12,568 nucleotides of DNA from an uncultured Bacilli bacterium (GTDB lineage: Bacteria; Bacillota_I; Bacilli_A; RF39; UBA660): NCBI GenBank assembly GCA_947632685.1, contig CANRQD010000029.1, positions 1 through 12,568 of the forward strand. Direction: 5' to 3'. A program made the translations under genes and the position numbers. Numbering within the stretch: the stretch's first letter is position 1; each line of letters starts with the position of its first letter. The notes beneath the pieces were generated by a model, which was not told where the DNA came from, made no database searches, and saw nothing but the letters and a program-made list of their open reading frames with translations. Below, one piece after another: positions 7,471 through 12,568 of this stretch.

Positions 7471-9024
7471 TTATTTTTTTATATTTTGATTATTAATAGC
7501 TTGATTGCTTTTTTTGATATTATCTATTTCATATTCCTTTTCTAAAATATCGTTTTTTATATTTTCTAAATTATTTAACAATTTTTGAAATTCTTTTAAA
7601 TGTAAATAATTTGAATACTTAGTAATGATTTCATTAATTATATCATTAATTTCACTAGATGCTTGTTTAATAAGAGTTGATACTTTTTCAATATTTTCTA
7701 AATCATTTTCTATAGATTTATCAAAATCTTTAATCATTATTTTCTTTCTTCTTTTTATTCTATAGTTATTTTTTAATACTTTCTTCATAAAATATACTGC
7801 TATTAATGTTGTAATTGCTACTGCTTTTGTACTTCTAACACTTGGTAATTTCATACTAGGTTTATCAATAATAGAGATTAATTTTGCACAATATTTATTT
7901 AAAGCTTTAGCTTTAGAAAGTGCTATCGATGCTTCATCTATAATTATATTTTTATTATCTTCTACAATTTCATCATCATTACTTTTATTATTTTCTCTTT
8001 TATCTTTTTCACTATCATAGTCAGCTTTTTCATCTTCAGGTATAAAGACATTCAACTCTTCTATAATCTCTTCTTGAGCATTTTGAAAATCTTCTATATC
8101 AGCATTAAATTCCTCATAAAAAGTATCTTCTATATCAGCATTTTCTATTAAAATATCATTACCAATTTGTTTTTGTATAACTTGTTTTCTTAATTCTTCT
8201 TTCATATAATCAATTGTTTTTAACTTATCAGCAATTTCTATATATAAATCAGAATTTTTTACATTTTCTACTATATTATGATTATTAAATTCTTCTATAT
8301 ATTTTAAAGCTAAATAATAATAGTATTCTTCATCACCTAATTTTGATTTAATTATCATATTATTAAATATATCTAATTTTTTAATAACTAAATTTAATTT
8401 ATCTAATAAATCTTCTGCCTCTGTTTTAGATACATTATCTTTATTACTATAATCATAAGCAACCTTTTTTAATTCAGTTCTAACTGTTTTTAATTCATCA
8501 ATATAAGTTTCAATAATTTTTTTATCTATATCTTTATTTATAGTTTCTTCTATTTTAATAGTTTTATCATTATTAATAGATTCTTCTTTTTCTTTAGTTA
8601 TATCTTTATCATTTAGATAAACTTTTTCTTCTATTGGTGTAATAATTATAGGTAATTTATCATGTACTGATAATTTATTAATACTATCATAATTTAAGTT
8701 ATCATCAAATTTTTCATTAACCTCTTTATCTACTATTGTAGAAGAATTAATATTAATCATATTATTTTCTTCTTTAACTTGGTTTTTATTAATAACTTTG
8801 CAATTACTAATAATTGTCTTTAAAACTTCACTAGATATTATTAATGGAACTGCAGCAAAAAAATTAATAATTTGTGATTTTCTTACTCTTTTTTCTAATT
8901 CCTTAATTTTTTTTATTTCAATATTTTCAGATTGTTTTTTTAACTTTTTCTTTCTATTCTTAGTAATAATAATGGTTCTTTTTCTATCATTACTACCACC
9001 TTTAGTGCCTATAGTTTCATTCAT
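7471..9024 (-). CDS. Unknown coiled-coil protein with two predicted membrane segments
   Basis: Not recognised; 517 residues. The N-terminus is strongly basic (about 14-50, RKKKLKK). A hydrophobic stretch follows at about 52-72 (IINFFAAVPLIISSEVL). Next is a long acidic, helical, coiled-coil-like region (about 150-370), a second hydrophobic segment at about 400-416 (AVAITTLIAVYFM) flanked by basic KNNYRIKRRKK, and a final coiled coil (430-517). The central region is probably extracytoplasmic with both ends inside, by the positive-inside rule. It has its own promoter (extended -10) and an AAGAAGGTG ribosome site. It is first in an operon with the P-type ATPase 20 bp downstream, so it could be an accessory or envelope-structural partner; function is inferred only from that spacing. 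Confidence 0.8.
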   Translation of the reverse strand: MNETIGTKGGSNDRKRTIIITKNRKKKLKKQSENIEIKKIKELEKRVRKSQIINFFAAVPLIISSEVLKTIISNCKVINKNQVKEENNMININSSTIVDKEVNEKFDDNLNYDSINKLSVHDKLPIIITPIEEKVYLNDKDITKEKEESINNDKTIKIEETINKDIDKKIIETYIDELKTVRTELKKVAYDYSNKDNVSKTEAEDLLDKLNLVIKKLDIFNNMIIKSKLGDEEYYYYLALKYIEEFNNHNIVENVKNSDLYIEIADKLKTIDYMKEELRKQVIQKQIGNDILIENADIEDTFYEEFNADIEDFQNAQEEIIEELNVFIPEDEKADYDSEKDKRENNKSNDDEIVEDNKNIIIDEASIALSKAKALNKYCAKLISIIDKPSMKLPSVRSTKAVAITTLIAVYFMKKVLKNNYRIKRRKKIMIKDFDKSIENDLENIEKVSTLIKQASSEINDIINEIITKYSNYLHLKEFQKLLNNLENIKNDILEKEYEIDNIKKSNQAINNQNIKK

Positions 9025-9042
9025 ATATTCACCTTCTTATAT

Positions 9043-9051
9043 ATTATAACA
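9043..9051 (-). promoter_or_regulatory. Extended -10 promoter of the coiled-coil/ATPase operon
   Basis: On the minus strand TGTTATAAT gives a consensus TATAAT (9043-9048) with the TGn extension. No clear -35 is seen, which is normal for extended -10 promoters. It lies just downstream of the deformylase terminator and about 20 bp upstream of the ATG at 9024, with AAGAAGGTG between. Confidence 0.6.
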
Positions 9052-9081
9052 AATAAAATACAAACTATGAGTAGTTTGTAT
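9052..9081 (-). terminator. Rho-independent terminator after the deformylase gene
   Basis: Perfect 10-bp stem (ATACAAACTA 9058-9067, TAGTTTGTAT 9072-9081) with a 4-base loop. On the minus strand it is followed by TTTATTTG. It sits 23 bp past the deformylase stop and directly before the next promoter, separating the two transcription units. Confidence 0.7.
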
Positions 9082-9103
9082 CATAATTATTGTAAAATAG
9101 ACA

Positions 9104-9673
9104 CTATATATTAATATTATATTTTTTTATTTTATTTATTATTTCATAGGGATGATTTTTTCTAAATTCAATTCTTTGATCTTTATCCATATGATAAATT
9201 TTTATAGCCTTATCAATATGTAATATTCCATTCAAATGATCAATTTCATGACATATAACCGTTGCAGAAAATCCTTTAAATATTTCTTTATACTTTTTTT
9301 TATTAATATCATAATATTCTAATTCAATTTTATAAGGCCTTTCCACAAGACCTAAATTATCAAGACAACTTGCACAAGCTTCCCAATATCTTGTTAAACC
9401 ATAAGCCTTAGTTATAACTGGATTAATTAATACCTTTTTTTCATTATATTTACTATCATCAAATTTAGATAAATCTGTTTTTTTAAGATATATTAATCTT
9501 TTTGGTATACCAACTTGAACAGCTGCTAGAGCTAAAATATTTTCATCAGTTGCACATAAATCAGATAATATTTTAACATCTTTTTTATATGCATTATTGG
9601 ATAAATCTACTTCTTTAGAAATTTGTCTTAAATATTCTAAATCTTTTTCAATAGTTTTATAATGTATTTTCAT
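9104..9673 (-). CDS. def: Peptide deformylase (divergent motif 1)
   Basis: Removes the formyl group from the initiator Met of new proteins, in the cytoplasm. It is a metal enzyme of 189 residues, the usual size. The metal ligands are present: C100 in EACAS (canonical EGCLS) and H142/H146 in HEIDH with catalytic E143. Motif 1 (canonical GxGLAAPQVG) reads ILALAAVQVG at 46-55, so the second Gly is Ala and Pro is Val, while Q53 is kept. Motif 2 has Ala for Gly. Overall this looks like a divergent but functional deformylase subtype; a deformylase-like paralogue is the alternative. The start is set by GGAGGTTAT before ATG. It lies 105 bp downstream of tatD with its own TATAAT-like sequence close by and is followed by a strong hairpin. 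Confidence 0.92.
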   Translation of the reverse strand: MKIHYKTIEKDLEYLRQISKEVDLSNNAYKKDVKILSDLCATDENILALAAVQVGIPKRLIYLKKTDLSKFDDSKYNEKKVLINPVITKAYGLTRYWEACASCLDNLGLVERPYKIELEYYDINKKKYKEIFKGFSATVICHEIDHLNGILHIDKAIKIYHMDKDQRIEFRKNHPYEIINKIKKYNINI

Positions 9674-9778
9674 ATAACCTCCATATATTATATTATTTTT
9701 CCATTAAACTATATACATTATTACTATAAATTAATTTTCTAAATATATATTATCCTAAAAAAATCATTAAATAACTTT

Positions 9779-10534
9779 TTATCTCATTTTTTTAAATAGC
9801 CTTTTAACATTTTCATTAGTAATTTTTTCAATTTCTTCATAATCTTTTTGTTTTACCTTAGCAAGGGTATTAATTATATATTTTATATTTGCTGTTTCAT
9901 TAATGTCTCCTCTTACTGGTTCAGGAGATATATAAGGACTATCTGTTTCAACTAAAAACAAATCATCTGGAACAATTTTTGCAACTTCAATAGATTTTTT
10001 TGCTGTCTTATAAGTTATTTTACCGGCAAAAGATATATAAAAATTATTGGTTACTAAATATTTTAAATCTTCTAAATCTGGCTGAAAGCAATGAAATACA
10101 CATCCATATTTTGGTTTTATATATTTTTCAAAAATATTAATTATTAATTTATTAGAATTATTGGAATGTATAATTATAGGTAAATTAAGTTCATTTGCTA
10201 TCATTATTTGTTTTACTAAATATTTTTTCTGCTCTTCAAAATTGCTTTTTGTATTATCTAATCCTATTTCTCCAATAGCAATAACTTTTGGATTATCAGC
10301 TAAATCATACAAAGTTTCTAAATTTTGAGATTTAACATATAATGGATGAATACCAACCGATGAAAAAAATTTTAAATTTGATTTTGAAATATTTATAGAT
10401 TCTTCTGAAGATTTTAAATCTAATGCAACATTAACAACACTTTCAATATTATCATTATTGTTTATAGCATCTATATATTTCTCTTTATCACTTAAAACGA
10501 TACTATTAATATGCATATGAGAATCAATAGCCAT
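9779..10534 (-). CDS. tatD: TatD-family metal-dependent hydrolase/DNase
   Basis: TIM-barrel metallohydrolase of the TatD family (3'-5' exonuclease/DNase activity is known for some members), 251 residues, full length. Motifs in order: DSHMHIN with H6 and H8, GIHP (61-64), GEIGLD with E89 (88-93), IIHSN with H123, FHCFQ with H148, and ETDSPY with D198. All the usual metal ligands are present. The ATG is preceded by TAGGTG at proper spacing. The upstream region carries repeated ATATGCATAT palindromes, listed separately. It is followed by the deformylase gene after 105 bp. A housekeeping role in DNA repair or quality control is likely; no tatABC neighbours are present, and the name does not imply Tat transport. 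Confidence 0.95.
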   Translation of the reverse strand: MAIDSHMHINSIVLSDKEKYIDAINNNDNIESVVNVALDLKSSEESINISKSNLKFFSSVGIHPLYVKSQNLETLYDLADNPKVIAIGEIGLDNTKSNFEEQKKYLVKQIMIANELNLPIIIHSNNSNKLIINIFEKYIKPKYGCVFHCFQPDLEDLKYLVTNNFYISFAGKITYKTAKKSIEVAKIVPDDLFLVETDSPYISPEPVRGDINETANIKYIINTLAKVKQKDYEEIEKITNENVKRLFKKMR

Positions 10535-10584
10535 ACTTTCACCTACTATCTAATATGCATATTATTTTTAACAATATGCATATG
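10508..10584. promoter_or_regulatory. Three AATATGCATAT palindromic boxes around the tatD start
   Basis: AATATGCATAT occurs at 10508-10518 (inside codons for HMHIN), 10552-10562 and 10573-10583. The latter two lie in the tatD leader, and 10552-10563 is a perfect 12-bp palindrome. Offsets are 44 and 21 bp, close to four and two helical turns, so the boxes face the same side of the DNA. Possible operators; the copy in the coding region may be coincidental because it encodes a conserved motif. Confidence 0.4.
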
Positions 10585-10640
10585 TGTTTTTTTATTGATA
10601 ATGTAAAAACTTAAATCTACAAATATTCTAGCATATATTT

Positions 10641-10720
10641 TAGCATTTTAAAACTCGTAACTATTAAAAGTCCGAGTTTCTTATCAATATGTTTTGGTTG
10701 AAAAGGATATTTACAACTTT
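10641..10720 (-). repeat. 80-bp repeated element, copy A, with terminator-like hairpin
   Basis: Aligns without gaps to 12391-12470 (offset exactly 1750 bp), about 56 of 80 positions identical by eye. The strongest blocks are CATTTTAAAACTC, ATTAAAAGT, CGAGTTT, TATCAAT and TACAACTTT. AAACTCG (10651-10657) pairs with CGAGTTT (10673-10679). On the minus strand the stem ends in TTTT, so it could end the transcript of the broken gene whose stop codon (10711-10713) lies inside the element. Confidence 0.55.
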
Positions 10721-10935
10721 TTTGCTAATCCTTTTATAGTTTCTTTTTTATCTTCAACAGTTTGCAATTGTTTAAAAAGAGTTTTAAACTGGATACAAAA
10801 CTCATATATTCTTGAACCAGACTGACGTATATTAATTGAGACACAATATGAAGCTTTAGGAAATTCACCATTAAATTTATTAAATGTTAGAACTATTTCA
10901 TCCTTTTTTTTGTTATTTTTAATACATTTGGACAT
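10711..10935 (-). CDS. 3' fragment of the broken gene (74-codon frame)
   Basis: C-terminal portion of the unknown protein. From about residue 11 it is well-formed (KDEIVLTFNKFNGEFPK, then SINIRQSGSRIYEF, ending in a Lys-rich helix). Its own ATG lies inside the overlapping upstream frame and has no good ribosome site, so independent translation is unlikely. It is best reached by a -1 shift on the A8 run (heptamer A AAA AAA in the upstream frame), or it is dead sequence. Confidence 0.4.
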   Translation of the reverse strand: MSKCIKNNKKKDEIVLTFNKFNGEFPKASYCVSINIRQSGSRIYEFCIQFKTLFKQLQTVEDKKETIKGLAKKL

Positions 10936-11111
10936 TCAATAGGATAAGCATCACATAACATTGTAATAACACCATTTTGAACTAAAGATTGATACCAAGA
11001 TGTACGTTTTTCATATTGCATTTTTTCTTGAACACTTTGTAAACTTTCATCTTCTCCAAATATATTACCATTTATTATATCTGTATAAAATTTATTAAAT
11101 ACAGAGTACAT
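10893..11111 (-). CDS. Middle fragment of the broken gene (72-codon frame)
   Basis: Begins MYSVFNKFYTDIINGNIFGE. AAGGAG lies only 2 bases before its ATG, a short spacing that may or may not allow restart. The residues upstream in the same frame continue sensibly across a single TAA, which argues that this is the middle of a longer gene. The last residues (RMK) come after the A8 run and are probably out of frame. No known domain recognised. Confidence 0.45.
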   Translation of the reverse strand: MYSVFNKFYTDIINGNIFGEDESLQSVQEKMQYEKRTSWYQSLVQNGVITMLCDAYPIECPNVLKITKKRMK

Positions 11112-11297
11112 TTCTCCTTAATTACTAACAATATTAAAAGAAATATTAGATATTTTTCGATAATCTCCATATTTACAAGATAGATTTATATCAGAACCAG
11201 TTTGATAAATTTTTTTCATCTTGTATCAAATCAATATCAAAAGAATTATACTCATTACTTGTTTTTTTTATTTTCATAGATACACCCTCTTGACTAA

Positions 11298-11327
11298 AGT
11301 ATATCACTTTAAAAATTAAAAAATCAA
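11298..11327 (-). promoter_or_regulatory. Promoter of the broken gene
   Basis: Minus strand: TTGATT (-35, 11322-11327), 18-bp spacer, TATACT (-10, 11298-11303) with a TGn extension. The transcript would start near 11290, just ahead of GAGGGTG and the ATG at 11277. Good expression signals in front of a broken frame suggest recent breakage or a sequencing indel. Confidence 0.6.
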
Positions 11328-11421
11328 ATGTATTTATATATTAAATATAAGTGTTTCATAAAAAAATGTCATATCAATTTTCTTATCACCAATTTTGTTA
11401 AGATTGTTTACATAAAATTAA

Positions 11422-12168
11422 TCATCCATCTCTCTTTACTTTTGTTAATTTCATAGAGTAATCGTAAGTTTCATAAATAGATTTTTCCATCGAGTCAATA
11501 AATGATTTTAATAAATAGTAATTTTCTAATTTTAAGGTTCTTATTTTCCTTTTTATTTCAATTTGAAATGCATTTGTAATTAAAGAGCATTGTCTAGTTA
11601 CTTGTCCCCCTAAATATTCACTGCCATTATCAACTGATAAATTAAAGCTATTAAAATTATTTTTAAATGTTCTAATAATCTCTTGATCACAAGTATTATA
11701 ATTGTTAGACCATAAACTACAATCATATTGTTTTACATCCATGCATCCGTGGATATCTATTACTAAAAATTGATTATATAGGTAAATCAAATTTTTTAAT
11801 TCTCTTAAATAATCATTTTGTAAATTTAATATTGTAATACCTAACGGAAAATTAGGATCATCATTGTCATTATAAACTCTAACAAAGTAAGAGCATTTGC
11901 ACTTTTGTGCCAAATAAATTGCAAGAGGTCCTGTTAAATAATCACTTGATTTAATTTGCGATTCTCTACATTGTTTTACTGCATGTGGTGCAGATAATAT
12001 AATTGGTAATTCTCCTATTTTATATATATAACCTTTTCCATTCACCTTTAAACCATTTTTATTATTCCTTAAAAATTGATAATTTAAATTTCGTAATTCA
12101 TTGATAATTGTATTTGCATTAATCACTCTTTCTTTTTTTATTTTGAATTTATACACTAATACAATCAA
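11422..12168 (-). CDS. N-formylglutamate amidohydrolase-like metallohydrolase, uncertain 5' end
   Basis: The 248-codon frame resembles the FGase/zinc-carboxypeptidase-like fold seen in small clostridial proteins. Features are LPIILSAPHAV (P61-H62), DYLTGPLAIYLA (76-87), FLVIDIHG with D138 and H140 (probable metal ligands), and FQIEI with E204. It could hydrolyse an N-acyl or gamma-glutamyl amide in the cytoplasm; the substrate is unknown. No signal peptide is seen. The start is doubtful. The frame opens with TTG at 12166-12168 and no ribosome site, and V15 (GTG) is an alternative. A consensus promoter and strong GGGGTGATT-ATG just upstream feed a different frame that overlaps it. Either the 5' end is frameshifted or a leader peptide is present. 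It lies upstream of the broken gene on the same strand, which has its own promoter. Confidence 0.75.
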   Translation of the reverse strand: MIVLVYKFKIKKERVINANTIINELRNLNYQFLRNNKNGLKVNGKGYIYKIGELPIILSAPHAVKQCRESQIKSSDYLTGPLAIYLAQKCKCSYFVRVYNDNDDPNFPLGITILNLQNDYLRELKNLIYLYNQFLVIDIHGCMDVKQYDCSLWSNNYNTCDQEIIRTFKNNFNSFNLSVDNGSEYLGGQVTRQCSLITNAFQIEIKRKIRTLKLENYYLLKSFIDSMEKSIYETYDYSMKLTKVKRDG

Positions 12169-12208
12169 ATTTTAAATTATGATAAAGTAAAATTATACAC
12201 TTTCTCAT
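12149..12208 (-). CDS. 19-codon frame with strong ribosome site, overlapping the amidohydrolase-like gene
   Basis: ATG (12206-12208) preceded by GGGGTGATT, reading MRKCIILLYHNLKFDCISV, then TAA at 12149-12151, past the first codons of the amidohydrolase-like frame. It is either the true N-terminus of that gene separated by a one-base indel, or a short leader coupled to it. Expression signals here are better than for the main frame. Confidence 0.35.
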   Translation of the reverse strand: MRKCIILLYHNLKFDCISV

Positions 12209-12235
12209 AAGAATCACCCCAATTACTATTCGTAT

Positions 12236-12263
12236 ATTATACAGTTATTTATATAAAAGTCAA
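12236..12263 (-). promoter_or_regulatory. Near-consensus promoter for the amidohydrolase-like gene
   Basis: Minus strand: TTGACT (12258-12263), 16-bp spacer, TATAAT (12236-12241). The predicted transcript starts near 12229, about 20 bp before the ATG at 12208, leaving room for GGGGTGATT (12212-12220). It is the best -35/-10 pair in the window. Confidence 0.7.
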
Positions 12264-12279
12264 ATTTAATATTTAATTT

Positions 12280-12314
12280 CACACAAATATATTGGTTGTC
12301 AATATAAAAGTGTG
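12280..12314. repeat. Imperfect 15-bp hairpin upstream of the promoter
   Basis: CACAC (12280-12284) pairs with GTGTG (12310-12314), and the inner TATATTG pairs with CAATATA around a GTTGT loop, with three mismatched positions between. On the plus strand it is followed by TCTTTT, terminator-like. It could instead be an operator for the promoter at 12236-12263. The 12265-12390 stretch otherwise shows only a small palindrome (AGTTTAAACT, 12336-12345). Confidence 0.4.
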
Positions 12315-12390
12315 TCTTTTATTGGCACATATATCAGTTTAAACTATAAAAGTATTGTATCAAGAACGTTTGTTTGATAATGCATTTTTT

Positions 12391-12470
12391 AATCATTTTA
12401 AAACTCAAACTAATTAAAAGTTCGAGTTTGGTATCAATCTGGTGCGAATAACGTAGTAATCTACAACTTT
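12391..12470 (-). repeat. 80-bp repeated element, copy B, with terminator-like hairpin
   Basis: Ungapped partner of 10641-10720. The hairpin is stronger here: AAACTCAAACT (12401-12411) against AGTTCGAGTTT (12419-12429), 10 of 11 pairs. On the minus strand the stem ends in TTTT. Similarity stops just beyond ACAACTTTT; the flanks on that side (10721-10740 versus 12471-12490) do not match. So the repeated unit is the element itself and not a duplicated gene. Confidence 0.55.
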
Positions 12471-12568
12471 TCACCTAAGAAACGAATTTGATATATAAAA
12501 ACATCAATCTCTAATAGTATTTTAGCACAATTTTTATTATATGTCTCAAAAAAAATCAAAATTTATAG

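Larger units (their letters stand above)
10711..11277 (-). pseudogene. Broken gene of about 187 codons with homopolymer frameshifts and an internal stop
   Basis: Not recognised. An ATG at 11275-11277 with a GAGGGTG ribosome site and its own promoter reads 28 codons to a TGA (11191-11193). At the A7 run (11210-11216) a one-base change would move into a frame that continues (IYQTGSDINLSCKYGDYRK) to a TAA at 11118-11120. That same frame resumes in MYSVFNKFYTDIING and ends after an A8 run (10904-10911). A shift there joins VLKITKK to KDEIVLTFNKFNGEFPK and runs to 10711. The pieces read as one plausible mixed alpha/beta cytosolic protein with two frameshifts and one nonsense codon. Alternatives are two small genes restarted at 11111, slippage-controlled expression, or assembly indels. 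Confidence 0.55.

Noticed and set aside
8798..9049. Plus-strand hydrophobic frame of 83 codons
   Set aside because: Complement of the basic N-terminus of the coiled-coil protein; Phe/Leu richness mirrors Lys codons, and it runs through that gene's promoter.
9779..10534. Part of a Tat secretion operon
   Set aside because: No tatA, tatB or tatC nearby; TatD proteins are nucleases not needed for Tat transport.
12336..12345. AGTTTAAACT palindrome as an operator
   Set aside because: A single 10-bp AT-rich palindrome with no second copy or promoter next to it; expected by chance in this composition.
10641..12470. CRISPR or integron attC reading of the two 80-bp elements
   Set aside because: Only two copies 1.75 kb apart, no spacer-sized periodicity, and the core boxes do not fit the attC GTTRRRY/RYYYAAC pattern.
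12461..12562. Open minus-strand frame ending in GEKL-stop within copy B
   Set aside because: No start codon, only 33 codons, T/A-rich; its similarity to the LAKKL end of the broken gene is explained by the shared AAAGTTGTA of the 80-bp element.

Overview
Very AT-rich DNA (roughly three quarters A+T) that uses the standard code: Trp is TGG in the integrase, the ATPase and the amidohydrolase-like gene, and TGA serves as a stop. Low GC, strong AGGAGG-type ribosome sites, TATAAT promoters and a repetitive surface protein suggest a low-GC Bacillota or related uncultured gut Bacilli lineage (RF39/Erysipelotrichia-like). This is inferred from composition and style, not from a marker gene, and it argues against Mycoplasma with code 4.

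Layout. (1) 1-2795, minus strand: an open frame of more than 900 codons with neither end in the window. It encodes a surface-type protein of tandem Cys-containing YDG/MBG-like modules. Its 5' side is cut inside a module and has no start codon or ribosome site. (2) 2786 to about 4800: a 2-kb recombinase cassette with a tyrosine integrase (minus) and a divergent XRE-type regulator (plus). An operator-like palindrome and a long inverted repeat lie between them. Paired repeats spaced 12 bp apart at both outer ends look like integrase arm sites. (3) 4829-9024, minus: a two-gene operon of an unknown two-membrane-segment coiled-coil protein and a P2-type (Ca2+-like) ATPase. (4) 9104-10534, minus: peptide deformylase and TatD-family hydrolase, ordinary housekeeping genes with separate ribosome sites. 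(5) 10641-12568: an accessory block with a broken small gene and an N-formylglutamate-amidohydrolase-like gene. Each has a recognisable promoter. The block is bracketed by two 80-bp related elements exactly 1750 bp apart.

How it may work together. The most interesting combination is the start-less repeat-protein fragment next to the integrase cassette. Simple insertion into a surface gene would leave its N-terminal half to the right of the cassette, but the ATPase lies there instead. A silent surface-protein cassette joined to an expression site by site-specific recombination (compare the Mycoplasma vpma/xer1 and vsa/hvsR loci) is therefore a reasonable hypothesis. A rearranged or decayed small integrative element, or an assembly junction, remains possible. 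The right-hand block shows homopolymer-associated frame breaks in both of its genes, which means decay, slippage-based switching or sequence error.
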